A stretch of DNA of 61,391 nt from Phytopseudomonas daroniae (GCF_004327285.1 NZ_QJUI01000025.1:1-61391), one strand, 5' to 3'; shown: positions 17,985-27,850, counted from the stretch's first letter. A program made the numbers and translations. The notes: generated from the sequence alone by a model not told the origin.

Positions 17985-18878
17985 ATGTTTTTACCCAAGT
18001 TGCAGGGTGTCAGCCTGTTCCAGGTGATGAAGACCACGGTGAACGATTTCATCGAGGACGAATTACCTACCTACGCGTCGGCTCTGGCCTTCCAGATGTT
18101 CTTCTCGCTGTTTCCCTTTCTGTTGTTCCTGGTCGCGCTGATCAGCCTGCTGGATATGCAGCCGTTCTTCGACTGGTTGCGACAGCAGGCCGAACTGGTG
18201 CTGCCACAATCCACGGTCGAGCTGGTCAATCCGGTCATCGATCAGTTGCAGACCCAGAAGGCCGGTCTGTTCTCGATCGGTATCGTGGTGGCGCTGTGGA
18301 CGGCCTCATCGGCAGTGCGCTCGGCCATGGATGCGATGAACAAGGCCTACGGCGTTAAAGAGGGCCGCAAACCCTGGAAGCGCATCCCCTTGTCGCTTCT
18401 CTACACCGTCGGCATTGCTGCAGCACTCCTCACGGCGGCGGCGCTGATGGTGCTCGGTCCGCAGGTAATGAGCTGGCTGGCGCAACAGATCGGCATCGAG
18501 CAGATCGTGGTGACTCTGTGGAACTGGCTACGCTGGCCGATAGCGGTGTTCCTGCTGATGGTCGTGGTGGCGGTGGTGTACTTCGTGGCGCCGGACGTTG
18601 AACAGCGCTTCCGCTTCATCACGCCGGGTTCGGTGCTGGCCGTGGTGGTGTGGATCGGTGCATCGCTCGGCTTTGCCTATTACGCGCAGAACTTCGCCAA
18701 CTACAACGCCACCTATGGCAGCATCGGGGCGATCATCGTGTTCCTGTTGTACCTGTACATCTCTTGCGCGGTGCTGTTGTTTGGCGCCGAGCTCAATGCC
18801 GTCATCGAGCATTATTCGCAAGAGGGCAAGGAGCCGGGCGAAAAAGAGGTCGAGCCAGACGCTGATCCTGCCCGGTGA
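17985..18878 (+). CDS. yihY: YihY/BrkB family inner-membrane protein
   Basis: A 297-residue membrane protein with six hydrophobic segments and the family core DELPTYASALAFQMFFSLFP. YihY/BrkB proteins were once annotated as ribonuclease BN in error; their function is still unclear, possibly transport. The ATG at 17985 is chosen for the GTGGAGG seven bases upstream; the frame stays open to 17868 but that extension is hydrophilic and unlike the family. The C-terminal tail is charged (about residues 275-297). Confidence 0.88.
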   Translation: MFLPKLQGVSLFQVMKTTVNDFIEDELPTYASALAFQMFFSLFPFLLFLVALISLLDMQPFFDWLRQQAELVLPQSTVELVNPVIDQLQTQKAGLFSIGIVVALWTASSAVRSAMDAMNKAYGVKEGRKPWKRIPLSLLYTVGIAAALLTAAALMVLGPQVMSWLAQQIGIEQIVVTLWNWLRWPIAVFLLMVVVAVVYFVAPDVEQRFRFITPGSVLAVVVWIGASLGFAYYAQNFANYNATYGSIGAIIVFLLYLYISCAVLLFGAELNAVIEHYSQEGKEPGEKEVEPDADPAR

Positions 18879-18887
18879 CCCGCACTC

Positions 18888-19361
18888 TCAGGGCTGCGCT
18901 GGTGGCCAGGTCAGTTGCCCGCTGTCGCTGAAGCGGCGAGTGCCGAACAGGCCATCGGCGAGTTTGCCGCGTAGCTGATACGGCAAACTCTGGCCGGGCT
19001 GATAGCCGCTGGCGCCCCAGGCCTGGCGAAATACCGAGTAGGCGGAAATGGTCACTGGCACGCTGATCACGGTTTCGCCGAAGCGCGGTACCTGGCCGCT
19101 CTGGTCGCTGACGCCGCGTGCCAGAGGCTGATCGTTTATATCCAGCTGCAGCGACACGCCATTGAAGTCGATGGCGCTCTCGTTGGGGTTCTGTACCCGC
19201 AGCTTCACTGCAAAACGCATTTCCAGCCCCTCGCCGGGTAGCGGTTCCAGACCGACCAGGTCGATCTGCAGCGGGTCGCGCGGTGCCAGCGTGGCGCAGG
19301 CGGTGAGGGCCGATATCAGCAGCACAATGGTCAGGTGACGCAGTGATCCTGCGAGGCGCAT
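18888..19361 (-). CDS. LEA type 2 family lipoprotein
   Basis: A 157-residue lipoprotein: signal MRLAGSLRHLTIVLLISALTAC with lipobox ALTAC, followed by a WHy/LEA-2 beta-sandwich domain (LVGLEPLPGEGLEMRFAVKL, RVQNPNESAIDFNGVSLQL). Bacterial LEA-2 lipoproteins are linked to desiccation or envelope stress, but direct evidence is thin. The start at 19361 is set by GGAG nine bases upstream. It is convergent with yihY, 9 nt apart. Confidence 0.82.
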   Translation of the reverse strand: MRLAGSLRHLTIVLLISALTACATLAPRDPLQIDLVGLEPLPGEGLEMRFAVKLRVQNPNESAIDFNGVSLQLDINDQPLARGVSDQSGQVPRFGETVISVPVTISAYSVFRQAWGASGYQPGQSLPYQLRGKLADGLFGTRRFSDSGQLTWPPAQP

Positions 19362-19416
19362 GGCATTTCTCCGACGGTCGATCATGCAATTGTGACCGCG
19401 GGCGGCGGCTTTCGGC

Positions 19417-20052
19417 TCAGGCTGTGCGCAAGGCCTGGCTATACAGCAGCATATCGATCATCGCTTCCACCATGGCATGGGCATGGGCGCCGAGATCGTA
19501 GGCTTCGGGGTTGAGCAGCCAGTGGGCCTGGATGCCATCCATGTAGGCATGCAGGCAGATAGCCGCGCGTTGGCAATCCAGATCGGCGGGCAGTTGGCCG
19601 CGATTCACGGCATTGCGTAACGTCCTTGCAATGCGCTGATCGCAATCTTGGTTGAATGCCTGCATCTGCTGGCGCAGGTCGCCGAGTTCCGCGGTGTATT
19701 CGCATTTGTATTGCAGGATTTCTCCAACGCGGCGACATTGGGCATCGCTGTGCATGCGCAGAAGTAGCTGCACCAACAACTGGCGCATGTTGCCCAGTGG
19801 GTCGGGCTCGTCCTCGCTTTCGCAGGCACGGGCCAGTTCTTCCTGGGGCAACATGAGGCGGTCGAGCATGGCCTGGAATACGTCGACCTTGTTCTGAAAG
19901 TGCCAGTAGATAGCGCCCCGAGTCACGCCGGCCGTAGCCGCGATGTCCGCGAGGGAGGTGCCGGACACGCCCTTGGCATAGAACACCCGCTCGGCCGCAT
20001 CAAGAATGTGCGTTCGGGTTTCTTCGGCTTCCTCTTTGGTGCGTCTCGCCAT
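19417..20052 (-). CDS. ttgR: TetR-family efflux repressor TtgR
   Basis: A 211-residue TetR regulator divergent from ttgABC. The N-terminal helix-turn-helix is TSLADIAATAGVTRGAIYWHFQNKVDVF (about residues 32-59), the C-terminal half a ligand-binding domain. The start MARRTKEEAEETRTHILDAA matches TtgR/ArpR proteins. TtgR binds the ttgR-ttgA intergenic operator and is released by antibiotics, flavonoids and solvents. Position, length and the operator-like sequence downstream of its promoter all agree with this assignment. Confidence 0.92.
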   Translation of the reverse strand: MARRTKEEAEETRTHILDAAERVFYAKGVSGTSLADIAATAGVTRGAIYWHFQNKVDVFQAMLDRLMLPQEELARACESEDEPDPLGNMRQLLVQLLLRMHSDAQCRRVGEILQYKCEYTAELGDLRQQMQAFNQDCDQRIARTLRNAVNRGQLPADLDCQRAAICLHAYMDGIQAHWLLNPEAYDLGAHAHAMVEAMIDMLLYSQALRTA

Positions 20053-20145
20053 CTGAGCAGGTTCCGCGTGTTGAAAAGATCGATAAGTGGATGAAAACCC
20101 TGGATCAGGGTTACGGACAGGCCACAGTGTTACACAAAAGATGCG

Positions 20146-20173
20146 TTTACAAACATTCTCGGATGTAAGTATA
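20146..20173. promoter_or_regulatory. TtgR operator overlapping the divergent ttgR/ttgA promoters
   Basis: The segment opens TTTACAAACATTC, continues CGGATGTAAGTATA, and closely resembles the P. putida TtgR operator, an imperfect palindrome with ACAAACA and ATGTAAGTATA arms (recalled from literature). It sits 93 bp from the ttgR start and 88 bp from the ttgA start, where it would block both promoters. Confidence 0.75.
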
Positions 20174-20261
20174 TTTGCGCTCTATTCCCAGTATCCACCT
20201 CGGCTATCTGCCAGGTACCGCCCGCGCGGCTCGAATCAATATGACAATGAGGTTCTTTCAG

Positions 20262-21404
20262 ATGCAGAAGAAGCCAGCCTTCGCCGCTTTGGTTTCCGCT
20301 ATCGCTCTGGCCACGCTGACGCTCGCTGGTTGCAGCGAAGATGCAGCGCCACCACCCCAGCAAGCGCCTACCGTAGGTATCGTTACGCTGCAGGCCGAGT
20401 CCTACACCCTGACCACCGAGTTGCCGGGTCGTACCGCTGCGTATCGCATTGCCGAGGTGCGTCCGCAGGTCGATGGCATCATCCAGAAGCGCCTGTTCCA
20501 GGAAGGCTCGGAAGTCAAAGCCGGCCAGCAGCTGTATCAGATCGATGCGTCGGTCTACGAGGCGGCCTCGAAGAGCGCCCAGGCGACACTGGCATCGGCC
20601 AAGTCTCTGGCCGAGCGTTACAAGGATCTGGTCGCCGATCAGGCCGTGAGCCGCCAGGCCTACGACGAAGCCCAGGCGGCGCGCCTGCAGGCAGAGGCTG
20701 CGCTGGAGCAGGCTCGTATCAACGTGCGTTACACCAAGGTGCTGGCGCCAATCGCTGGTCGTGTCGGCCGTTCTGCGGTAACCGAGGGGGCTCTGGTCAG
20801 CAACGGCCAGACCAACGCCATGGCGACCATCCAGCAGCTCGACCCGATCTACGTCGACGTGACCCAGCCGACCAAGGATCTGCTGCGCCTGCGCCGCGAA
20901 CTGGAAAGCGGTCAGTTGGAGAAGGCCGGCGAGAACGCTGCCAAGGTTCAACTGCGTCTGGAAGACGGCAGCAACTACGAGCACGAAGGAAAACTGGAAT
21001 TCACCGAAGTGTCGGTCGATGAAGGCACCGGTTCGGTAACCCTGCGTGCCGTGTTCCCCAACCCGGATCACAACCTGCTGCCGGGCATGTTCGTTCACGC
21101 GCGGCTTGCCGCTGGCGTCAATCAGAAAGCCATCCTCGCACCGCAGCAAGGTGTGACGCGCAATTCCAAGGGTGATCCGACCGCGCTGGTGGTCAATGCC
21201 GAGAACAAGGTCGAGTTGCGTCAGCTCAAGGCCGAGCGTACCGCCGGCAACCGCTGGCTGGTTCTCGAGGGTCTGAACCCTGGCGACAAGCTGATCACCG
21301 AAGGTCTGCAGTTCGTGCAACCAGGCGCCGAAGTGAAGACCACCGAAGCGAAGAATGTAGCTGAACCGCAGGCGTCGGCTTCCGACCAGGCTGCCAACCG
21401 CTAA
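20262..21404 (+). CDS. ttgA: RND efflux periplasmic adaptor TtgA
   Basis: A 380-residue membrane-fusion lipoprotein: signal MQKKPAFAALVSAIALATLTLAGC with lipobox LTLAGC, then ELPGRTAAYRIAEVRPQVDG, a coiled-coil hairpin (about residues 95-165) and the lipoyl/beta-barrel parts. It links the RND pump TtgB to the outer-membrane channel TtgC. ATG at 20262 matches the TtgA/MexA start; upstream in-frame ATGs at 20241 and 20247 would precede the signal peptide. It is first gene of the operon, 14 nt before ttgB. Confidence 0.93.
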   Translation: MQKKPAFAALVSAIALATLTLAGCSEDAAPPPQQAPTVGIVTLQAESYTLTTELPGRTAAYRIAEVRPQVDGIIQKRLFQEGSEVKAGQQLYQIDASVYEAASKSAQATLASAKSLAERYKDLVADQAVSRQAYDEAQAARLQAEAALEQARINVRYTKVLAPIAGRVGRSAVTEGALVSNGQTNAMATIQQLDPIYVDVTQPTKDLLRLRRELESGQLEKAGENAAKVQLRLEDGSNYEHEGKLEFTEVSVDEGTGSVTLRAVFPNPDHNLLPGMFVHARLAAGVNQKAILAPQQGVTRNSKGDPTALVVNAENKVELRQLKAERTAGNRWLVLEGLNPGDKLITEGLQFVQPGAEVKTTEAKNVAEPQASASDQAANR

Positions 21405-21418
21405 GGAGCGATTACACG

Positions 21419-24400
21419 ATGTCGAATTTCTTCATCGACAGGCCGATCTTTGCCTGGGTGATCGCGCTGGTGATCATGCTGGCGGGCGGTCTGTCCATCC
21501 TCAAGTTGCCGGTCAACCAGTACCCGAGCATCGCGGCCCCGGCCGTTAGTATTCAGGTCAACTATCCGGGTGCTTCCGCACAGACCGTGCAGGACACCGT
21601 GGTTCAGGTGATCGAGCAGCAGCTCAACGGTATCGACGGGCTGCGCTACATCAGCTCGGCGAGTAACTCCGATGGCAGCATGGAGATCATCGTTACCTTC
21701 AACCAGGGCACCAACCCGGATATCGCCCAGGTTCAGGTACAGAACAAGTTGCAGCTGGCGACTCCGATGCTGCCTCAAGAGGTTCAGCAACAGGGGCTGC
21801 GGGTTACCAAGTCGGTGAGGAACTTCCTGCTGGTTATCGGCGTGGTTTCTACCGACGGCAGCATGACCAACCAGGATCTCTCCAACTACATCGTCGCCAA
21901 TATGCAGGATCCGATTTCGCGGACTCCAGGTGTCGGTGACTTCCAGGTATTCGGCGCCCAATACGCCATGCGTATCTGGCTGGATCCAGCCAAGCTCACC
22001 AACTTCCAACTGACCCCGGTCGATGTACGTACTGCTGTGGAAGCGCAGAACGTACAGATATCTTCCGGTCAGTTCGGTGGTCTGCCGGCCGCGCCTGGTC
22101 AGCAGCTCAACGCCACCATCATCGGCAAGACCCGACTGCAGACGCCGCAGGAGTTCCGCGACATTCTGCTCAAGGTCAATCGTGATGGTTCCCAGGTACG
22201 CCTCGGCGATGTCGCTCGAGTCGAACTGGGCGGTGAGAACTACAACGTTCGCGCGCAATTCAATGGTAATGCCGCTTCCGGTCTGGCAATCCGCCTGGCC
22301 ACGGGTGCCAACGCCCTGGATACCGCCAAGGCGATTCGCGCCACCATCGACGAGTTGAAGCCCTTCTTCCCGGCAGGGATGGAAGTGGTCATGCCTTACG
22401 ACTCCACGCCAGTGGTGCAAGAGTCGATCAACGGCGTGATCACGACCCTGATCGAAGCCTTCGTGCTGGTCTTCCTGGTGATGTACCTGTTCCTGCAGAA
22501 CTTCCGGGCCACCCTGATCCCGACCCTTGCTGTACCCGTGGTACTACTGGGTACGTTCGGTGTGCTCGCGGTGTTCGGTTACAGCATCAACACCCTGACC
22601 ATGTTCGCCATGATTCTGGCCATCGGCCTGTTGGTGGACGATGCCATCGTGGTGGTCGAAAACGTCGAACGGGTGATGCGCGAAGAGGGGCTGTCGCCGC
22701 TCGAAGCGACGCGTAAATCCATGGGCCAGATCCAGGGCGCGTTGGTGGGCATTGGCGTGGTGCTATCGGCAGTGCTCTTGCCGATGGCCTTCTTCGGCGG
22801 CTCGGTGGGGGTGATCTACCGGCAATTCTCCATCACCATCGTTTCGGCCATGGTGCTTTCGGTAATCCTCGCGCTGATCTTCACACCGGCACTGTGCGCC
22901 ACCCTGCTCAAGCCGATTGCCAAGGGCGACCACCACGAGAAGCGTGGATTCTTCGGCTGGTTCAACCGCACGTTTGAGCGCAGCGTCAATGGCTATGAGC
23001 GTGGCGTGCGCAGTGTCATCAAGCGCAAGGCTCCGTTCCTGATCATCTATGCGGTAATCGTCGCGGCGATGGCCTGGCTGTTCACCCTGATTCCGTCGGC
23101 GTTCCTGCCCGAAGAAGATCAGGGCGTTCTGTTCGCCCAGGTGCAGACACCGTCGGGCTCCAGCGCCGAACGTACCCAGGCTGTCGTTGATGACATGCGC
23201 AAGTACCTGCTGGAAGACGAGAAGGATGTGGTCAACTCGGTATTCACCGTGACCGGCTTCAACTTCGCCGGCCGTGGCCAGAGTTCGGGTATGGCATTCA
23301 TCATGCTCAAACCGTGGTCCGAGCGTACGGCCGCCGGCACCAGCGTGTTCGATCTGGCGCAGCGTGCTCAGGGCCGATTCTTCGGCGGTGAGTTCCGCGA
23401 TGCCATGGTCTTCGCCTTCGCCCCGCCAGCGGTAATGGAAATGGGTAACGCCACCGGCTTCAACCTGTTCCTGCAGGATCGTGCCGGCGTTGGTCAGGCC
23501 ACACTGAACGAAGCCCGTGACAAGTTCCTGCAACTGGCCCGAGAAAACTCAGCTCTGGCTAGCGTTCGCGCCAACGGCCTGCTGGACGAGCCGCAATACA
23601 AGCTGCTTATCGATGACGAGAAGGTACGCACCCTCGGTGTCTCCCTGTCGGACGTCAACAGCACCCTGCAGGTCGGCTGGGGTGGTAGCTACGTCAATGA
23701 CTTCATCGACAAAGGCCGGGTCAAACGCGTCTATCTGCAAGGTGAAACCACCTCGCGGATGAGTCCGGAAGATCTCGACAAGTGGCATGTTCGTAACGAC
23801 CAGGGCCAGATGGTGCCGTTCAGCGCGTTCGCCTCGGGTGAGTGGACGTACGGTTCGCCCAAGCTGTCGCGCTACAACGGCGTGAGCGCTATCGAGATCC
23901 TCGGTGAGCCGGCTCCTGGCCGCAGTTCGGGTGAGGCCATGGCTGCGGTCGAGGAGATTGCCAGTCAACTGCCGCAAGGTATCGGTTTCGATTGGACGGG
24001 GCAGTCCTACGAGGAAATCCTTTCCGGTTCTCAGGCGCCAGCGCTCTATGCGCTGTCCCTGCTGGTGGTGTTCCTCGCCCTGGCGGCTCTGTACGAGAGT
24101 TGGTCGATTCCGTTCTCGGTCATGCTCGTGGTTCCGCTGGGTATCATCGGCGCGCTGCTGTTCACCCTGGGTCGTGGGCTGTCGAACGACGTGTTCTTCC
24201 AGGTGGGGCTGATCACGACCATCGGTTTGTCGGCGCGTAACGCGATTCTTATCGTCGAATTCGCCAAGGCGTTGCACGAGCAGGGCAAGAGCCATGTCGA
24301 AGCCGCAGTGGAAGCTTGCCGCATGCGTCTGCGTCCGATCATCATGACCTCGCTGGCGTTCATCCTCGGCGTGGTTCCGCTGGCGGTCTCCAGCGGCGCG

Positions 24401-24562
24401 GGGGCAGGCAGCAAGCACGCCATCGGTACCGGTGTGATCGGTGGTATGTTCACGGCCGCGGTTCTGGCGATCTTCTGGATCCCGCTGTTCTACGTACTGG
24501 TCAGCTCCATGTTCAAGGACAAGAGCGACAAAGAAACCAACGAGAAGGAGGCCGGCCTGTGA
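21419..24562 (+). CDS. ttgB: RND multidrug/solvent efflux pump TtgB
   Basis: A 1047-residue hydrophobe/amphiphile efflux (HAE1) transporter with twelve membrane segments and two large periplasmic loops. The proton-relay aspartate pair is in IGLLVDDAIVVVENVERVM (about residues 400-418), and the N-terminus MSNFFIDRPIFAWVIALVIM is diagnostic for AcrB/MexB/TtgB proteins. It exports antibiotics, dyes and organic solvents using the proton gradient. ttgC begins within its stop codon (GTGA overlap). Length is normal and no frame breaks are seen. Confidence 0.95.
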   Translation: MSNFFIDRPIFAWVIALVIMLAGGLSILKLPVNQYPSIAAPAVSIQVNYPGASAQTVQDTVVQVIEQQLNGIDGLRYISSASNSDGSMEIIVTFNQGTNPDIAQVQVQNKLQLATPMLPQEVQQQGLRVTKSVRNFLLVIGVVSTDGSMTNQDLSNYIVANMQDPISRTPGVGDFQVFGAQYAMRIWLDPAKLTNFQLTPVDVRTAVEAQNVQISSGQFGGLPAAPGQQLNATIIGKTRLQTPQEFRDILLKVNRDGSQVRLGDVARVELGGENYNVRAQFNGNAASGLAIRLATGANALDTAKAIRATIDELKPFFPAGMEVVMPYDSTPVVQESINGVITTLIEAFVLVFLVMYLFLQNFRATLIPTLAVPVVLLGTFGVLAVFGYSINTLTMFAMILAIGLLVDDAIVVVENVERVMREEGLSPLEATRKSMGQIQGALVGIGVVLSAVLLPMAFFGGSVGVIYRQFSITIVSAMVLSVILALIFTPALCATLLKPIAKGDHHEKRGFFGWFNRTFERSVNGYERGVRSVIKRKAPFLIIYAVIVAAMAWLFTLIPSAFLPEEDQGVLFAQVQTPSGSSAERTQAVVDDMRKYLLEDEKDVVNSVFTVTGFNFAGRGQSSGMAFIMLKPWSERTAAGTSVFDLAQRAQGRFFGGEFRDAMVFAFAPPAVMEMGNATGFNLFLQDRAGVGQATLNEARDKFLQLARENSALASVRANGLLDEPQYKLLIDDEKVRTLGVSLSDVNSTLQVGWGGSYVNDFIDKGRVKRVYLQGETTSRMSPEDLDKWHVRNDQGQMVPFSAFASGEWTYGSPKLSRYNGVSAIEILGEPAPGRSSGEAMAAVEEIASQLPQGIGFDWTGQSYEEILSGSQAPALYALSLLVVFLALAALYESWSIPFSVMLVVPLGIIGALLFTLGRGLSNDVFFQVGLITTIGLSARNAILIVEFAKALHEQGKSHVEAAVEACRMRLRPIIMTSLAFILGVVPLAVSSGAGAGSKHAIGTGVIGGMFTAAVLAIFWIPLFYVLVSSMFKDKSDKETNEKEAGL

Positions 24563-26001
24563 GGCAGTCCCTGTTGTCTCTGGCAGTCGCGAGCATCGTG
24601 CTCAGCGGCTGCACCATGATCCCCGACTACCAGCGCCCGCAGGCGCCGGTAGAAGGTGCCTGGCCCCAGGGCCAGGCGTACGAGGGCAGCACGGTTCAGG
24701 GCTCGGTCGCAGCGGCCGATCTTGGCTGGCGCGAATTCCTGCGTGACCCGGCGTTGCAGCGGCTGGTGGAAACCGCGCTGAACAACAACCGCGACCTGCG
24801 CGTCGCAGCGCTGAACGTCGAGGCCTACCGCGCCCAGTACCGCATCCAGCGTTCCGAGCTGTTCCCCAGCATCTCGGCCGATGGCAGCGGTTCGCGTCAG
24901 CGCCTGCCGGCTGACCTGTCGCAGACCGGTAGCTCGACCGTCAGCGGGCAGTACAGCGCCACCGTCGGCGTAAATGCCTGGGAAGTGGATTTCTTCGGAC
25001 GTCTGCGCAGCCTCAACGAGCAGACCCTGCAACAGTACTTCGCTACCGAGGAAGCGCAGCGCAGTACGCAAATCAGCCTGATCGCCAGTGTGGCCAACGC
25101 CTACCTGACCCTGCAGGCCGACGAAGCACTGCTACGTCTGACTCGCGACACCCTGGGCACCTTCCAGCGCAGCCTGGAGCTGACTCAGCGCAGCTTCGAT
25201 GTCGGCGTGACCGACGCCCTGGCCCTGAGCCAGGCCCGTACTTCGGTGCAGACCGCTCAGGCCAACCTGGCTCAGTACACCCGTCTGGTCGCCCAGGATC
25301 GCAACGCCCTGGGCGTGCTGCTGGGCGGCGCCGTGCCAGCCGATCTTCCGCAAGGTGAAGGCCTGGACAAACAACTGCTGGCCGACATCCCGGCTGGCCT
25401 GCCGTCCGATTTGCTGCAGCGTCGTCCGGACGTGCTGCAGGCCGAGCGTGAACTGCTTGCCGCCAATGCCAGCATCGGTGCCGCGCGTGCCGCGTTCTTC
25501 CCGAGCATCAGCCTGACCGCCAATGCCGGGACAGCCAGCAGCCAGCTGTCGGGGCTGTTCGATGGTGGTTCGGGTACCTGGCTGTTCCAGCCGCAGATCA
25601 ACCTGCCGATCTTCACGGCCGGGCGTCTGCGCGCCAACCTCGACTATGCCGAGATCCAGACGAACATCCAGGTGGCGAGCTACGAGAAAGCGGTGCAGAC
25701 TGCCTTCCGGGAGGTCGCCGATGGCCTGGCTGCTCGTGGCACCTACGGAGAGCAACTGCAGGCTCAGCGCAGCCTGGTGGAAACCTCGGAGAGCTACTAC
25801 AACCTCGCCGACCGCCGCTTCCGTACCGGCGTGGACAGCTATCTGACCCTGCTCGATGCTCAGCGTCAGCTGTTCAGCGCACAGCAGGAGCTGATCGGTG
25901 TGCGTCTGTCGCAGCTCACCAGCGAGATCAACCTGTACAAGGCACTCGGTGGTGGCTGGAACGAACGTACCCAGACCGCGGCCCGCGCACCGCAATCCTG
26001 A
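24559..26001 (+). CDS. ttgC: Outer-membrane efflux channel TtgC
   Basis: A 480-residue NodT-family outer-membrane factor. It has a lipoprotein signal with lipobox VLSGC at residues 14-18, then MIPDYQRPQAPVEGAWPQGQ. Two TolC repeats follow, the second with GLPSDLLQRRPDVLQAEREL. It forms the exit duct for TtgAB. The GTG at 24559 overlaps the ttgB stop, indicating coupled translation. A strong terminator follows 19 nt after the stop. Confidence 0.94.
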   Translation: MRQSLLSLAVASIVLSGCTMIPDYQRPQAPVEGAWPQGQAYEGSTVQGSVAAADLGWREFLRDPALQRLVETALNNNRDLRVAALNVEAYRAQYRIQRSELFPSISADGSGSRQRLPADLSQTGSSTVSGQYSATVGVNAWEVDFFGRLRSLNEQTLQQYFATEEAQRSTQISLIASVANAYLTLQADEALLRLTRDTLGTFQRSLELTQRSFDVGVTDALALSQARTSVQTAQANLAQYTRLVAQDRNALGVLLGGAVPADLPQGEGLDKQLLADIPAGLPSDLLQRRPDVLQAERELLAANASIGAARAAFFPSISLTANAGTASSQLSGLFDGGSGTWLFQPQINLPIFTAGRLRANLDYAEIQTNIQVASYEKAVQTAFREVADGLAARGTYGEQLQAQRSLVETSESYYNLADRRFRTGVDSYLTLLDAQRQLFSAQQELIGVRLSQLTSEINLYKALGGGWNERTQTAARAPQS

Positions 26002-26020
26002 GCCACTTCGTTCAGGCCAA

Positions 26021-26048
26021 AAAAAGCCCCGGATTTCCGGGGCTTTTT
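26021..26048. terminator. Terminator after ttgABC
   Basis: AAAAAGCCCCGG and CCGGGGCTTTTT form a 12-bp perfect stem with a 4-nt loop. The A and T runs on both sides make it effective for ttgC and for the convergent dedA-type gene. Confidence 0.92.
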
Positions 26049-26067
26049 CATATCTGCGTGCCGCCCG

Positions 26068-26727
26068 TTACGGTATCTGCGCGCGAGCCGAGCCGTTCAC
26101 CTTGTGGCGAACCAACTGGATCATACCCGGCAGGATCGACACGATGATGATGCCGATGATCAGGTAGTGCAGGTTGCTTTGCACCGCAGGCAGGTTGCCG
26201 AAGAAGTAGCCGCCGTAGGTGAACAGAGTGACCCAGAGAATCGCGCCGACCACGTTGTAGGCAGCGAAGTGGACATACCTCATCCGGCCCATACCGGCTA
26301 CGAATGGCGCGAAGGTGCGTACGATGGGCACGAAGCGCGCGAGGATGATGGTCTTGCCGCCATGACGTGCGTAGAAGCCTTGAGTGATGTCCAGATAACG
26401 GCGGCGAAAGATCTTCGAGTCCGGGTTGCTGAACAGCTTCTCGCCCATGAAGCGGCCTATGGTGTAGTTCAGCGCATCGCCGAGAATCGCCGCGGTGATC
26501 AGTAACAGCACCAGCAGGTGCACGTTCATGCTGCCGTGCACGGCGATCGCGCCCGCCACGAACAACAGTGAATCACCTGGCAGGAAGGGCGTCACCACCA
26601 GGCCGGTTTCGCAAAACACGATCAGGAACAGGATCGCGTAGATCCACGTGCCGTATTGGGCGATCAGGGTCGCCAGGTGCTGGTCGATATGCAGAATGAA
26701 ATCGATAACCAGGTGAATGAATTCCAT
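26068..26727 (-). CDS. DedA family membrane protein
   Basis: A 219-residue inner-membrane protein of the DedA/VTT family with five to six hydrophobic segments and the conserved VFCETGLVVTPFLPGDSLLF and RFVPIVRTFAPFVAGMGRM. DedA members recycle undecaprenyl phosphate or translocate lipids and support the proton gradient. The ATG at 26727 has GGAG nine bases upstream; a TTG at 26739 is possible. It is convergent with ttgC across a shared terminator. Confidence 0.9.
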   Translation of the reverse strand: MEFIHLVIDFILHIDQHLATLIAQYGTWIYAILFLIVFCETGLVVTPFLPGDSLLFVAGAIAVHGSMNVHLLVLLLITAAILGDALNYTIGRFMGEKLFSNPDSKIFRRRYLDITQGFYARHGGKTIILARFVPIVRTFAPFVAGMGRMRYVHFAAYNVVGAILWVTLFTYGGYFFGNLPAVQSNLHYLIIGIIIVSILPGMIQLVRHKVNGSARAQIP

Positions 26728-26921
26728 CAAGGGCTCCAACGGTATGCGCAGGCCCGCTGCGATTCAGGGCGGGCGCTGGGGCGGCATTATGCTTGCGTCA
26801 ACGTGCAAAGGTGCGTGTTGCACGGGGTCAGGCAGGCTTTTGAGCAGTGCTGAGGGCAAGCGTTCCGTCAGACGGGCACGGGGCGACGAAAGCGCCAGTA
26901 ATTGGGGGAGGGGCGCTGCCG

Positions 26922-27371
26922 TTAGCGACGCGCGGTCTCGGTGATATGCAGCTCGGTGGTTTGCGCTTCCTTGGCCGGTACGGCGAGCGGTTCGCTGCCC
27001 GTGGCGCCCAACAGGGCGCGCTGCTTGGCATTGGCCGCCATCCGCTCGAACCAGGCCAATTGCAGATCGCGGTACTGCGGAGCCACTACCGCGCTGTTCA
27101 GGCGTGCCTGCTCTTGCCAGAACTCGGCGTCGCCGCGCCACCAGGGATCTTCGCCTGGCGCAGGCGCGTTGGTGACGACAAGGGGCGTGCGCACCGCAAG
27201 GGGCGGTACCGCGGTGACGACCTCTGGCGCAGCCGGTTGCGACGCGGGTCGCAGCAGGGCGAACAGGTAGGTGCCTCCATAAGCCAGCGCGGCGCCGACG
27301 GCCATAGCCGCGGCACCGCGTATCAGCTCGCTACGCGGGCTATAGGGTTTACGAACTGAAGCTTTCATCAT
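26922..27371 (-). CDS. Hypothetical single-pass membrane protein
   Basis: A 149-residue protein with a basic N-terminus and one membrane segment (GAAAMAVGAALAYGGTYLFALL, about residues 19-40). A Pro/Val-rich stretch and a helical region (PWWRGDAEFWQEQARLNSAV) follow. No family is recognised. Start codons at 27371 and 27368 are adjacent, with AGGGATGG just upstream. It is alone between small genes of the same strand. The 194-bp gap before dedA shows nothing recognisable. Confidence 0.6.
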   Translation of the reverse strand: MMKASVRKPYSPRSELIRGAAAMAVGAALAYGGTYLFALLRPASQPAAPEVVTAVPPLAVRTPLVVTNAPAPGEDPWWRGDAEFWQEQARLNSAVVAPQYRDLQLAWFERMAANAKQRALLGATGSEPLAVPAKEAQTTELHITETARR

Positions 27372-27487
27372 CCATCCCTAGAAGAGAAAGGGCCGACACG
27401 CACGCATGGCGGACACGTTTGTGAATGATAGCTACTTGCGCGGCGCTAATGAGCTTTTTTCCGTGTCGGCATGCTGCGCCAGAGCGC

Positions 27488-27850
27488 TTACTTGGCCTTG
27501 ATGATGCGCTGGATGGTGCCGGTATTGTTGTTCAGCAATACGTAGTCGGTACCGATCTTCACCCAGTGCTCGTGTTCCTTGTCTTCAGGCTCGGGCAGGT
27601 TGTGCTTTTTCAGATCCTTGATAGCGTAATCGTCGCGCCAGTATTTGTGCGGCGCGGGCGTGCCTTCCTTGAGTTGGCCGATGTGCATCGGATCCTTGGA
27701 TTCCGGGTCTTCCTGATCGGGCTGCTGTTGCAACACCTGATTCTGGTAAGCCTCGCGGGCAGGTTCCTGCTCTGCAGGGTCGGCCGCATGGGCGAGGCCG
27801 GTGACCAGCAGAGTGCCGAGCAATACGCTGAGGGTAGGCGTGATTTTCAT
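27488..27850 (-). CDS. RcnB family periplasmic protein
   Basis: A 120-residue exported protein: signal peptide MKITPTLSVLLGTLLVTGLAHA, then an acidic spacer, then the RcnB-type core KYWRDDYAIKDLKKHNLPEP and HWVKIGTDYVLLNNNTGTI. RcnB in E. coli modulates nickel/cobalt export through RcnA, but many family members occur without rcnA, as here, so a metal role is not assured. GGAG lies nine bases before the ATG. It is transcribed alone. Confidence 0.82.
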   Translation of the reverse strand: MKITPTLSVLLGTLLVTGLAHAADPAEQEPAREAYQNQVLQQQPDQEDPESKDPMHIGQLKEGTPAPHKYWRDDYAIKDLKKHNLPEPEDKEHEHWVKIGTDYVLLNNNTGTIQRIIKAK